A DNA stretch of 64,000 bases from positions 6,855,191-6,919,190 of the forward strand of contig ML664161.1 of NCBI GenBank assembly GCA_007570785.1, read 5' to 3'. This DNA comes from Antilocapra americana (taxonomy: Eukaryota > Chordata > Mammalia > Artiodactyla > Antilocapridae). The translations under genes were made by a program, and so were the position numbers. Of the stretch, positions 11,213-21,414 are shown piece after piece. Below the pieces are notes generated by a model. That model did not search any database. It worked only from the letters and a program-made list of their open reading frames with translations, and was not told the origin of the DNA. Every line of letters starts with the position of its first letter. Within the stretch, counting starts at the first letter, position 1.

Positions 11213-11637
11213 GACAACACGATTGTTTTAGGAACATGCAGTTCTGGAAGTTGGAGGTCTGACATGGGCCTCCGGGGCTAAAATCAAGGGGTCTACGGGG
11301 ATATTTTCTGGAGGTTCTGAGGGGCAGCTATTTCTTGGCCTTTTTCCAGCTTCTAGAGGCTGCCTGCTTCTTCCACAGTCAACATCAGTGCTCAGTTCAC
11401 TCTGACTTCTGCTCTTGCTGTCACATCTCCTCTGACTCTCTTGCCTCTTTCTTGTATTTTAAGGACCTTGGCGTTTACTTTGGGCCCACTAGAAAATCCA
11501 AGATAAACTCCCCACCTTGAGATTCTTAATTTTTTCACACCCACCCAGTCCCTCTTGTCGAACGAGGCCACATATTCCCAGCTTCTGGGGATTAGAATGT
11601 GGACACCTTTGAGGGGGCCATGATTCTGCCCACCACA
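11213..11637 (-). mobile_element. MLT1-type MaLR LTR, antisense
   Basis: Antisense MLT1 pattern: 'ggctaaaatcaaggggtcta', 'tttttccagcttctagaggc', 'ttaaggaccttggcgtttac', ending 'gattctgcccaccaca'. Solo LTR, no internal region. Confidence 0.75.
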
Positions 11638-11729
11638 CTCACCAGAGATTTTTTTTTTCTCTTGCTGCTTGGTTTAGTGTCACCTTTAGCTATGTCTAGA
11701 GCTCTGGCGTTCTTTCAGTTAGTTGTTCA

Positions 11730-11860
11730 AGCCTTCCTTCCTCCCTTCCTTTGTTGGACAATCACCTGTGTACTCACTGTGTGCTAAAGGTTCTTCCTGG
11801 TGTTGTGGGGAGTGAGCTAGGTATCCACACTGTACCCTCAGGGAGCTTACAGTCGGCCTT
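11730..11860 (-). repeat. L2 LINE fragment, antisense
   Basis: Matches the antisense L2 3' end: 'tgtgtactcactgtgtgcta' and 'ctcagggagcttacagtcgg'. Confidence 0.55.
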
Positions 11861-12997
11861 CCTGGGTGACTTGTCGCGAGCTGGCCAGCCTGAGAGAACA
11901 CCGCAGATGAGACAGATACTTCAAAAGGCAGTCACACTTCCAAAGAACTTGCCACCTCTGCTGAATTTCTGCCATGGGAGTCATTAAAACACGGTCTAAG
12001 ACTCAGGAAGAAACACCAATAAATTCACCAAACATGAAGAGAGCTAACAACGAAGTGGTGGGGTGGGTGAGATCTGAAGACCTGACTCTTCCTGAGTGGG
12101 CGCCACTCCCACACTCACCCAAATGTTCTTCTCTGACCTTGCGCCCCACCTCTCCCATTGCAGCTTTCTGGAAAACATCTAAGCCCTTTCTTGGCAAAGG
12201 TTCCCACAAACCAGTCTCAGGAAATACTTGATGAAACACTTGGCCCCCAAAGAGCTCTTATCTCATAAAGATACATACTGAAGTATTTATAGATGAAATG
12301 ATACCAAATTGGGGGTTTGCTTCTGAACAAACATGTGGGAGGAAGTGGGTGGGTAGAGATGAAACAAGTGTGGCCATGAGTTAATCATTGTTGAAGGTGG
12401 GTGATGGGAACATGGGGGTTCATGATACTCTTCTATTTTATTTCTTTTTCACGTTTAAAATTTTCCATAATAAGAAAAGTTAAGAGGAGAAAAGGCCCAC
12501 AATTTACCTTATGTCATTGAAACAATATATCCATTAACTTTTGGATATATTTTACTGCCTAAATGATTGCCTAGACTTAAAAAATAAATAAACATAGGCA
12601 AATGAATATTTGACAAATGGTCATTTTGTACAGTGTCTGAAGTCACAGAAGGGAAGAGAAAGGACTAGACTTCTTGTCTGCTGCTTGTAAAAGTTAACAG
12701 CCCTGTCCCTCAGGGAAGAAACACATAAAACTGAAACGTTATTCCAATAATTGGATTCAAAGGGCTAAAGATATCATCTTGGAAAAGATAGTTTAATTTG
12801 ATTAAGAGATGGTTGCAGTTCTTTATGATGGAGTTGATGAACTGGTTTGACCTGTCTCAGAATTTCTATACATTAATTTCCAGGCAACATATTAGCATTG
12901 TAATCCCTCTGAATCAAGTCTGAGAAAAAAAACTGTCATTTGGATAGAACTATCTTTGGAACATCTCTACCTGCCTTTTCAGCACTTCTGTGAGGCA
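11861..12997. other. No recognised feature
   Basis: Unique-looking. The overlapping open frames at 11974-12231 (plus) and 12003-12239 (minus) mirror each other and have no splice or domain support. Confidence 0.45.
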
Positions 12998-13240
12998 GTA
13001 TCGTATACTAGAAAGTCCACAGGCCCTGGAGCCACAAAAGTTGACTTGACTTCCATCTCACACCTGCTATGACTTTGGGCAAGTTATACAAGCTCTTGGG
13101 ACCTCAGTTTCCTCATCTATAAAATGGGCCTAATAACCTCTGCTCAGGATGGATGCTGTGAGGATTATGGATAATGTGTGTAAAACACTTCTCTCATCAC
13201 AGATACTCAATTAATGGAGGTTTATTGTATTTATAACTGC
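12998..13240 (+). repeat. MIR SINE
   Basis: Near full-length MIR: 'gtatcgtatactagaaagtc' head area, 'tatgactttgggcaagttat', 'cctcagtttcctcatctata' and the closing 'actcaattaatggaggttta'. Confidence 0.9.
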
Positions 13241-13419
13241 AGATTCCTCTTTAGCCCACTCCACGTCTCCCAATGTAGTGCCTAACACATAGAATGTAGT
13301 GAACATCTGTTGAATTACTCTAAACCTTAAGAAGGTAGATGGAGTTAATGGGAGGAAATATTAAGGCTATACCAGAATCTTCCCTTTGCAGGCCACGCAT
13401 CCTCAGGAGAGCTTCTCTA

Positions 13420-14565
13420 CCTAATTGCTCAAACCAGTAAACACAGACCCAGTCATGATACCTCACACTTCCTCTCCCTTACATCTAGTCAGTCACCAAC
13501 TTCCATCTATTCGAGTTCTCAGTTATCACTAGACTCTATTCAGTTCCCTCAAATCCTACTGCTACCACCTTAGTTCAAGACCATCTTCTTTTTCACCTGG
13601 AGTGTAGCAAAGTCAGGTCTCCTCACATCTGTTCTTAATCCTTCTCTTTTATATATTTTTAAGGCTGTGCAGGGTCTTAGTTGTGGCATGTGTGATCTTC
13701 AGTCTTTGTGGAGGCATGTGAGCTCTAGCTGTGGCATATGGAATCTAGTTCCCTGACCAGGGATTGAGCCCAAGCTCCCTGCATTGAGAGCACAGAGCCT
13801 TAGCCACTGGACCGTCAGGGAAGTCCCTTAATCCTTTCTCTGCATTGTAACTGGAGGATTTATTTTTTTATTACAGAAAAATTTAAATATTCAAAAAATA
13901 GAGTATAATAAACTTCCATGTACTCATCACACAGTTTCAACAATAATCAATGAATGGCAGATTTTGTTTCATATATACCCCACCTACTTTCTCAACGTTC
14001 TTAGGTTATTTGAAGGGAATTGCAGAAAGCATAGCTTCTAGGGGGGATCTTTTCATGCATTCAAAATGACATTCTAAATCTTTTAATAGCTTGCCATGAT
14101 CTGATCTCTGCTGACTCCTCCAACCACAGACCACAATTTGCTATTTGCCCTCCCCAGATTCAGTCAAACCAGCCTTCTCTCGGTTCCTCCAACATTTTAT
14201 GTTGTCTCTTTATGATCCTGAGACCTTCAGACTGGGCTAGAGTCAGTGACCAGAAAGCCTATCCTTTATCCTCTTTGACCCGCTTTGCTCAGCTTCAGCT
14301 ACTCCTGCTCTGCACTCACCCTGCACATCACTTTTCTAAGAGGCCCTCAGACAAAGGCTCAGTGCCGCCTTGTCTGCTCTCTCAGTCCCCTGTGCTTCTC
14401 CTTCAATTATACATACATTATTTTGCAAGTAGTCATGCAAAGGTGTCTTCCCTGTTAAAAATAAACTCTGGGCATAAGAGTTATGTCTGCCTTATTCCAT
14501 GATGAGGCCACCAGCATACAATCCCTTCCTTTCAGGAAGCACTTGATAAATATTTGTTTGACTGA
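13420..14565 (+). repeat. L2-type LINE 3' region, interrupted
   Basis: Blocks typical of an old LINE 3' region: 'cttacatctagtcagtcacc', 'atgatctgatctctgctgac' and the end 'gataaatatttgtttgactg'. It is split by a CHR SINE (13648-13826) and by another old insert at about 13860-14050 holding 'acttccatgtactcatcaca'. Part of it may belong to a different old family. Confidence 0.55.
13648..13826 (-). mobile_element. Short CHR SINE (CHRS type)
   Basis: Antisense: 'ttttaaggctgtgcagggtc' to 'actggaccgtcagggaagtc'. TSD cttaatccttctct on the left and cttaatcctttctct on the right. Confidence 0.88.
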
Positions 14566-14724
14566 GGTCCCCAAGAAAGGTAAAGACAAAAGCCACATGA
14601 ACTTCATGCTATAAATTGCTTATAGAACAGTGTCCTAAATGTTTTATAACCATAAGAACAATGCTCAGACCTTCAATTGTAAGTGTATTTTGTTATATTC
14701 AATGTGACTTCTTTTAAAAATTAT

Positions 14725-15030
14725 GAGCTGCATTATGCTAGACCCTGAGGATTCAAAGTGAACAATACATGGATCTTCAGAGGCTTCCCCGTAGCTCAGT
14801 GCATAAAGAATCCACATGCGATACAAGAGACACAGGTTCGATCCCTGGGTCAGGAAGATTCCCTGGAGGAGTAAATGGCAACCCACTCTAGTATTCTTGC
14901 CTGGAGAATTCCATGGACAGAGGAGCCTGATGGGCTACAGTCCACGGGGGTCACAAAGAATCAGACATAACTGAGCAACTAAACTACCACCACCCACTTG
15001 GTCTCAGAGAGCTGAGTCTAGTGGGGAAGA
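14725..15030 (-). repeat. L2 fragment split by Bov-tA
   Basis: Left piece 'ttatgctagaccctgaggat' and right piece 'cagagagctgagtctagtgg' read as one antisense L2 3' end when the SINE at 14783-14996 is skipped. Confidence 0.5.
14783..14996 (+). mobile_element. Bov-tA SINE
   Basis: Sense Bov-tA: 'ggcttccccgtagctcagtg' through 'ggcaacccactctagtattc' to 'agacataactgagcaactaa'. Confidence 0.93.
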
Positions 15031-15159
15031 CAGTCATTTAACTAAACAAAAAGTGTTAATTTCTCATGTTTTATATATAGGAACTAGAATATTTACTTAG
15101 ACAATATGTAAAGTATTAAACAACTAAGGAAAACAGGAATTTGCTTTAAAAACAACAAC

Positions 15160-15350
15160 TACCATTTACTGGGTCCTTACTTTGGGCAGGTATGGTATAC
15201 AGTGTATTTCACACATTATTTCATTTAATCCTTACAACACCCTTTGAGATATACCTTATTATTCCCATTTTACAGATGTATCTTAAAACTTTAGATAAGG
15301 CATTAAAAACTTAAATAACTCTTGAGTTTACCAGAATTTGAAACCGAAAA
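15160..15350 (-). repeat. MIR SINE, antisense
   Basis: 'accatttactgggtccttac', 'cattatttcatttaatcctt', 'ttattcccattttacagatg' and a diverged antisense head 'agaatttgaaaccgaaaagt' follow MIR in order. Confidence 0.8.
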
Positions 15351-15917
15351 GTCTAACTTCAGAGAAGCACCCTTGCACTATTCTGAGGCTGAATGTTGCT
15401 GCAGGAAAAATATCAATACAATAAAAAACACTTTCCAGTCCATCAGTGCTTTATACTTGGTGTCCTGGTTTCAGAAGCACTGTGTGCACACTTTCATGGG
15501 AAAACAGCAGCTGTTGAAAAACCTGTTACTGATAAGGCCAGCTTCTGTTGGCCCAAGGCACTAGCCACTGAATTTGGACTTTGTACCAAAGCTTTACTAT
15601 AAAAAATATAAACAGGAAACTTTCAAGTGCTGAAGCTACTGCCTGTCATGACCTTAGGCTATCTTCTCAGCCAAATTGAGAGTTCTGCATTGTTTCCTTC
15701 ATTGTACACTGTATCTTGTCTGCTTACCTCCTATAGGTGGGTTCTGACCAGAAGAAAATTTATTATATTTTAAAAGGGAAAAATTCTTAGGGTAAATTAA
15801 ATTCAGTCATATACCACAATAGATGGAATAATGTAATAACCCCCATGTATCCATCATCCTGCTTCAACAATGAAGAGCTCACAGCTAATCTGTTTCACTT
15901 ATCTTGCCATCAACTTG
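15351..15917. other. Mostly unrecognised; old repeat piece near 15800-15917
   Basis: Two overlapping plus-strand frames at 15322-15602 carry no known domain. From about 15800 the text 'acccccatgtatccatcatc' resembles the insert at 13860-14050 and is probably the same old repeat family. Confidence 0.4.
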
Positions 15918-15996
15918 CAAACTCTGAGAGGTAGCGGAGGACAGGGAAACCTGGTGTCCTGCAGTCCGTGGGGTGGCAAAGTCAGACATGACATAG
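15918..15996 (+). mobile_element. BovB 3' terminal fragment
   Basis: 'gaggacagggaaacctggtg' and 'gacatgacatagcgactgaa' match the last ~80 bases of BovB in sense orientation. Confidence 0.8.
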
Positions 15997-16294
15997 CGAC
16001 TGAACAGGGCAAGGGAGTCAATAGCTACTCTGTGGTTTTCTTGAAAATAATGCTACTAAAGATTTGTGGTAAAGTTGAAGTACAGTGTGTACATGCTGGG
16101 CTTCTCCAGGAAATCTACTGAAATGAACAGGAGAAAACAACAATGATAAAAAGCTTAGACAAGTCCATCTATACAAGCAAGAAAATAACTATAACTTTCA
16201 AAACCCAGGCTCTTTAGATTTTGACCAAGGTTATTGGGTAGAAAGGATGTTAGCAGTTCCTGAGAGGGGGTCTCCATTTACCACTAGTATGACA

Positions 16295-16495
16295 AAGTGT
16301 AGTGGCTCTGAGTACTCAAATCCTGGTTCTCTTATTTACAACCTGTATGTCTTGGGCAAATTCTTCCATCTCTCTGTGCCTCAGGTTCCTCGTCTATATA
16401 ATGGAGATCATAAGATTTAGGGTGGTTGTAACGAGTAAATGAAGTAATACATGCAAAACACTTAGAACCAGATGCCTGGCCCTTGTTAACCTCCC
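16295..16495 (+). repeat. MIR SINE
   Basis: 'tagtggctctgagtactcaa', 'atgtcttgggcaaattcttc', 'cctcaggttcctcgtctata' and 'gaagtaatacatgcaaaaca' in MIR order. Confidence 0.86.
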
Positions 16496-16554
16496 CATGT
16501 GTTAACCATTAAAAACAAAACTAAGTTAAGACCTGAAAAAAGTGAAGGATTAAG

Positions 16555-17060
16555 TCATGTGTTATTTGGAAGAAAAGAGTTCCAAAAAGAGACAGCAAGT
16601 GTAAAGACCCTAAGGCAGAAGTCTACCTGGCATATTCAAGCAAACCACCAGAGAACCTTGTGTGCTGGCTGGAGCAGAGAGGGGAGAATGGAAGGAGATG
16701 GTGCAGAGAGGTAATGGCAATGGGGGCCCCATGTAGCTCTACAGACTGCTGTAAGGACTTTGAATGAGGGGGAAGCCATAGGAAAGTTTTCACCAGAGAG
16801 GGACAATATCCGACCTACATTCTAAAATAACTATTCCAGGTAATTCCTTGCTGGTCCTGTGGTTAAGACTCTGTGCTTTCACTGCTGAGAGCCAGTGTTT
16901 GATCCCTGATGGGGAAGATAAGGTCCTGAAAATTGTGCAGCATGGCCAAAAAAAAAAGAAGACTGTTCCAGCTGCTGGGTTGCTGGAGGACTAGGACAAA
17001 AACAGGGAGCCATTCAGGCTATTTATTCCAATAATCCAATCAAGAGATGGATGATGGCTT
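16555..17060 (+). repeat. Old interspersed repeat, same family as 10860-11180
   Basis: 'gtaaagaccctaaggcagaa', 'ttgtgtgctggctggagcag', 'gggggaagccataggaaagt' and, after a SINE, 'ttccagctgctgggttgctg' then 'ccaatcaagagatggatgat'. The family name is uncertain. Confidence 0.5.
16844..16960 (+). mobile_element. CHRS SINE nested in old repeat
   Basis: Sense: 'ttccttgctggtcctgtggt', 'tgatccctgatggggaagat', ending in an A-run at 16948-16957. Confidence 0.85.
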
Positions 17061-17784
17061 GCACCTGGAAAGAAAGCAGTAAAGTGGGGAGATGTGGTCA
17101 GATTACACAGATGGGCAAAAGTGTAGGGACAAAGATGTTCAAGACAATATTGTTTGTAAGTGAGATAAACTAGAGATAACCTAAATGTCCATTAATAGAA
17201 GACAGGTTAAATAAATTACGGTACATCTTTTTTTTTTAACTTAAAAACTTCTGTAGTGATGGAAAGAATGTATTATTTTTAAAGTTAAAAGCCAAAGTGA
17301 GTAATACTAATTTTTAATATTATTCAATTTCAGCATAGAAGAATATGTTGCAGTTTCAACAAAAGCATGTTTTTGGACTATTAAAACACCTTGTTTGGTA
17401 ATTAAAAATACAAACCTAGAAGCATTGAAATTAGAGGCTCTTATTTTTAAAAAGAGAGAGAGCTAAACAGAAATATACAGGTGTGCTTGGTAAATAAGTA
17501 TACTAGTAATTCATGGTTGGTCACTACAAAGTCTGTGGTTCTATTCTTTTCCTTTTAAAAAATTTTGGTAGAGCATATATTTTTTAGGAAATGAGGAAGC
17601 AAGATGCTAGGCAAGGGCTGGTTTTTACTGAAACCTTAAGATTAACTTTGCTATTACAAGCATCTGATAGCTGAATAGACAAAAGATTTATCTAAGGAGT
17701 GAAATAGTAAGTGGATACGTGATTCTGAATCTACATATTGGCCAGGCATCCACTTGGTGGAGGCTCTAAACTGATCATTTATCA
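17061..17784. other. No recognised feature
   Basis: AT-rich. The stretch 'aaatgtccattaatagaaga' near 17183 hints at an old L1 piece, but not enough to call one. Confidence 0.4.
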
Positions 17785-17955
17785 ATCACTCGCCATATGC
17801 CAGGAAGCACTGTGCTTTGTATTTTTATGACAATTCCTAATTTTACAGTAACTAATTTTACAAAATTGCCAAAGGTCATTAGCTAACTAAATGGAAGAGC
17901 TGAAATTCACAGATGTGTCTCATGCCAAATCCCACCCTCTGCTTCCACAGTGCTT
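17785..17955 (-). repeat. MIR SINE, antisense
   Basis: 'actcgccatatgccaggaag', 'ttgccaaaggtcattagcta' and 'atctcatgccaaatccc'-like text match antisense MIR. Confidence 0.65.
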
Positions 17956-18002
17956 AGATAGGGTTGGCTAGACTGATTTCTGAGGCTTTTCTTTGAAAAG
18001 AA

Positions 18003-18350
18003 TAGTATATCCATTAGGATTGTATTCAATTGCTTGCAACAAACCAGGAGTGCTTTAAAAAAGTAGAGCGAATATTTTTCTCACGAAATAAGTCTGACGC
18101 TTGGCAGTCTGCAGTAGGTACAGCTCCTGCTTTTCCCTTGTATGTTGTCCTGTGGTCGTAAGACGGTTGCTCACCTTCCAAGCTCAGAGCAACCTCACAG
18201 CCAGAATAAAACAGAAGAAGAAAAGTGGTGGTGTCCACTTCAGGAAAGCAAAATCCTTCTCAGGAATCTCTAGATACCTTCCCTCTCCACCTCACTGATG
18301 GGAATCGAGTCATGTGGCTGCCCTGCAAGGGCTTCTGGGAAGGTGAGCAT
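18003..18350. repeat. Probable old dispersed repeat, unclassified
   Basis: 'tttttctcacgaaataagtc', 'cttcaggaaagcaaaatcct' and 'gggaatcgagtcatgtggct' recall a mammal-wide repeat pattern. Similar phrases occur near 43430-43480. I cannot name the family. Confidence 0.4.
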
Positions 18351-18899
18351 TTCAGCTCCACACGTTGCCTTCTGGAACAAAAATCTGAGTTCTCTTAGAA
18401 AGGAAGAAAGGGGGAATTGATATTGAGGAGGAAGTAAGCAGTGTCTGCCCCATGAAAAAAGTCTGACAGATGCTGGGGGACAAACAGCTGCCTCAGAAGT
18501 TTTGCAGGGTTGAGTGGATTCTAGGGGCCCTGGGCACCACTGTTGCTGTATTTTGCTGCAAGGGAGGAAGGGAAATGTAGCCTTTGTCAAGCATGTCTGG
18601 GCTCAGCTTCAATTTTATTATTATGAAAGAAGGAGAGAATGGCTGTTAGGGAACAAGAAAGGATTCTGCCCCAGTCCCTGAAACCCAGTTTCCTTTGGGA
18701 AAGAGTCTGGTGTGCACAGCCATATGCTCTGGAATCTGTTCTTGACAGGAGGGGATCTGAGGGCAGTTGTTGACACAGGCTTTGGAATAGGGAGACAGCA
18801 GTGGGTATCTGGGGATACTTGAGGATGCTGAGAACGTCTGAAGATAATTCAGCCTCTTGGATTAACCTGGAAAGTGTCATTAGGAGTGCAGGCTAGCTC
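18351..18899. other. No recognised feature
   Basis: Two adjacent minus-strand frames (18270-18590, 18587-18880) are open, but they have no recognisable domain and no convincing antisense splice sites. Confidence 0.4.
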
Positions 18900-19069
18900 C
18901 TGAGGGTCACCTCCTCCCAGCTGTGTCACTAGCAAGACACCTCGCCATCCAGGACCTTGTTTTCATCTCCTTTAAAGGGGAGTAATAACCCTATGTTATG
19001 TAGTTTGAAGTGATGCATGTCCAGTTCCTGTTTTATACTATATACTCCATAGATGGTGGTTGTTATGTT
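18900..19069 (+). repeat. MIR SINE
   Basis: 'cagctgtgtcactagcaaga' and 'tttcatctcctttaaagggg' then 'gtaataaccctatg' follow the MIR core. Confidence 0.5.
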
Positions 19070-19490
19070 TGATAGGAGCATGATCTGGCTCCCACACCCT
19101 TGCTCTCAGTTCACATCCTCTTCTCGGCTATCCTGCCTCATTTGCTATTCTTCTATCAGAACATGCACTCTCCCAGCTTTTGGCTTCTGAGTTTGCTCAC
19201 GGTGGAATGTTGGCTGAAATACTTCAATTCTGGTGAACCCTGTAGTCCTTCAGGACTCAGCACACCTCTCCCCTTCCCCAGAAATTCATCTCTGACCTCC
19301 CCAGGTTGGGTCAAGCCATTCTTCAGACTCCCCAGGAGCCCGCACTTACTTCTGTCACAGTTCAGTTCTTACTGCACCTTTGGGCAGGCCATTGCTAAGT
19401 TCCTTGTAAGACCAGTGAAGTCTTTCTGGGAGGTTAAGAAAGGCCCAGGCCACTCCCCTTGTTCAAGGCTCTTCAGGAAAAGCAGGAGGA
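19070..19490 (+). repeat. L2 LINE 3' fragment
   Basis: 'catcctcttctcggctatcc', 'tcaggactcagcacacctct' and 'ttcatctctgacctccccag' match sense L2. A small tail piece 'gtactcaacaaatactttgt' lies near 19730. Confidence 0.55.
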
Positions 19491-19499
19491 AACTGTGAT

Positions 19500-19626
19500 T
19501 TTCTTTCTTTCTTTCTTTTTTGCTCTTATTCGCTGCGTGTGACACTTAGTTCTCTCACCAGAGATCCAACCTGTGCTTCTCACTGCAAGCAGAGAGTCCT
19601 AAGCACTGGACAGCCAGGGAATTCCT
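19500..19626 (-). mobile_element. CHRS SINE
   Basis: Begins in a (ttct)n/T run, then 'gctcttattcgctgcgtgtg', ending 'cactggacagccagggaatt' antisense. Confidence 0.8.
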
Positions 19627-20040
19627 ATCCTGTATTTTAAAGGATAGGAATTTCATATAATATCCTATATATTATTTAATTTAATTATATTAAATTCCCA
19701 TCCTGTTTAAAGGATTGGCAAGTCGTGGGTACTCAACAAATACTTTGTTGAACAAATATAACAAATTAGTAACGTTGACAGAGAAAAAGGTAATGCAATA
19801 AAAATGTACTACTTGCAAATATGCAATTTTCAGAGTCTTATTTTAAAATGTGAATTCATATGCGTTTGTTTACATGAAGTTCTGTCACTCTGTGCATACC
19901 CTCATCTGGAGGAAACTGACACTGGCCGCGTGCCCACACTGCTGAGGACATGGGAGCTCCTTGGGCAGGGGGAGGGGGATCTGAAGACCCGGCACTCAAA
20001 AGGGGCTCTCATCTTCCATCCTACACCCTACGTGCCCGTG

Positions 20041-20060
20041 CCGGCGCCGGCGCCGGCGCC
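20041..20060. repeat. Short (CCGGCG)n tract in the CpG island
   Basis: Three and a third perfect copies of the hexamer ccggcg at the upstream edge of the CpG island, about 140 bases before the likely start of transcription. Confidence 0.9.
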
Positions 20061-20199
20061 AGCCCCTCTCCCGCAGTTCGAGGTGGCTGGCCTCGCCCGC
20101 CTCTCGCCGCCCCGCCCGCAGGCGGCGCTCTCCGGCCGGGCTCCCGCGGGGGCCGCGACGGGGCGTGCGCGCTCGGAGGGCTGCGGCCGCACTTCCTGG

Positions 20200-20383
20200 T
20201 AGCGGCGCGCGGAGCGGCCGCGGGGTTGTTGCGGGGTGCGGCGGTCGGGGCTCGCCGCGCCCGCCTGTCCCTGGTCACCTGGGGCCGGGCGCGGCAGGTG
20301 CCCAGAGGGCGACCTCGTCGCGGGTCTGGTCGGGCGCCAGCGCCTCGGACGCGGAGCGCGAGCCGGCAGGCGCCGCGCAGCGG
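20200..20383 (+). other. Candidate non-coding first exon
   Basis: The 3' boundary is the strong donor CGG|GTGAGT at 20383/20384, inside the CpG island. The 5' boundary is approximate and taken as just downstream of the ETS-type site. No start codon in a good context opens a frame that continues into the candidate next exons, so this is best read as 5' untranslated leader. The gene is unknown; a transcript or cap-analysis read would settle both the start and the donor. Confidence 0.55.
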
Positions 20384-21004
20384 GTGAGTTGCGGGAACCG
20401 GCGCCCGGCGTCTCGCCGCTGCTTCCCCGCAGGGGCCCCGGGGAGCGGCGTTACCACGGCGCTCCCGGCGGGGCCGCGCTTCGGGAACGGAGAGGAATTT
20501 CTTTCCCCGGGATTCAGAGGCTGGGGTTGTCTAGCACTTGGAGTGGATGGGGGCCCCGGACTGACCCGTCCGGCCGAGGGGTGGTCGTAGTCTCCGCGCC
20601 TGGGGTCGGTCGCCGGCTTGGGGCTCCGGGGCCGGGGTGCGGGCCTGGAGCCTGTGGTCTGGGTCGGGCGGATACTCACACCCAGACGCTCCGCACCCCC
20701 TTCGCCGAGGAGAAAGCTGTTAAACATTATGAAACAGTTGACGTTTTAGCAATAGCGTGACTTTCGCGGACTCACCTGCTCGTGTGTTCGTTGGGCGTCC
20801 AGGCTCCTGGCCCCCGGGCGTTGGAGACGGTACCCCGCGAGCCCCGGACCCTGGGATTAAGCCCGTGGACTTTTCAGGCTGTTTGTTCCCAGAGACCGTG
20901 GTGTTCTGGTTGGTTCATCCGTGACCGTCATGGATGGCTCAAAATTCTCTTAGTAACCCCCCGGAGTTTGTAGTCTCAGTGAAGCTCCATTTCTCACCTG
21001 GCAG

Positions 21005-21142
21005 GTGCCTTCGGGAGGTGGCAGCAGGGCCCGCCCCCTGCATTCCCGAGACGGCCGCAAGGACCCTGCCTGCGGAAGAAGGTCCAGCTGGGAGGAAACA
21101 CGCTGGCTTCACCCCACTGCTTTGCTTGTGCAAATGACTCAG
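21005..21142 (+). other. Candidate leader exon 2 (138 bases)
   Basis: Bounded by acceptor 'gctccatttctcacctggcag' (ag at 21003-21004) and donor CAG|GTAAGG at 21142/21143. Length is a multiple of three. The frame ending exactly at the donor is open throughout and holds a single in-frame atg at 21134 (context gtgcaaatga, weak). It lies only 620 bases after candidate exon 1 and is still CpG-rich, so it could instead be an alternative first exon. Confidence 0.42.
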
Positions 21143-21356
21143 GTAAGGGCGAGGTTGGGGGTAAGAGTGTTGCTCAAACCCCAGAGATAAACCCACACAG
21201 ACCAGAATTGCAAAGGATTTAAGAATGAGTGTTCGCATCTCAGGGTTGCTAATGACTTCAGTTCAGATCATTTCACATGTGCTTTTCAGATTATTCTTAA
21301 GCTTCTTCAATGACAAAACTACTAATTAACATAAGCATTTTTTTTTCTCTTGACAG

Positions 21357-21414
21357 CCTCTGAGGTTGGGTTGTCCTTGTGGTGTCTCTGGAATTGAATT
21401 ATTGGGAATTGCAG
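21357..21414 (+). other. Candidate exon 3 (58 bases)
   Basis: Excellent splice signals: a long pyrimidine tract then cttgacag (ag at 21355-21356) and donor GCAG|GTGAGG at 21414/21415. One frame is open across the exon and joins in phase with the atg-containing frame of 21005-21142, giving MTQ followed by PLRLGCPCGVSGIELLGIA. I do not recognise this peptide. It could equally be untranslated leader. Confidence 0.42.

Larger units (their letters stand above)
20030..20700 (+). promoter_or_regulatory. CpG island promoter, TATA-less
   Basis: An abrupt block of very high GC and dense CpG in a window otherwise CpG-poor. Visible elements are a GC box ccccgccc at 20110-20117, an NRF-1-like gcgtgcgcgc at 20163-20172 and an ETS-type acttcctg at 20191-20198. 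There is no TATA box. A consensus plus-strand donor follows at 20384, which argues for plus-strand transcription starting roughly between 20170 and 20230. Such islands mark most broadly expressed vertebrate promoters. The start point and the gene are inferred and not identified. Long open frames on both strands across the island are GC-driven artefacts. Confidence 0.85.

Noticed and set aside
20021..20760. Several long open frames on both strands (up to 174 codons) over the CpG island
   Set aside because: Stop codons are rare in such GC-rich DNA. The frames overlap on both strands, are arginine/alanine/glycine/proline-rich and cross the strong donor at 20384.
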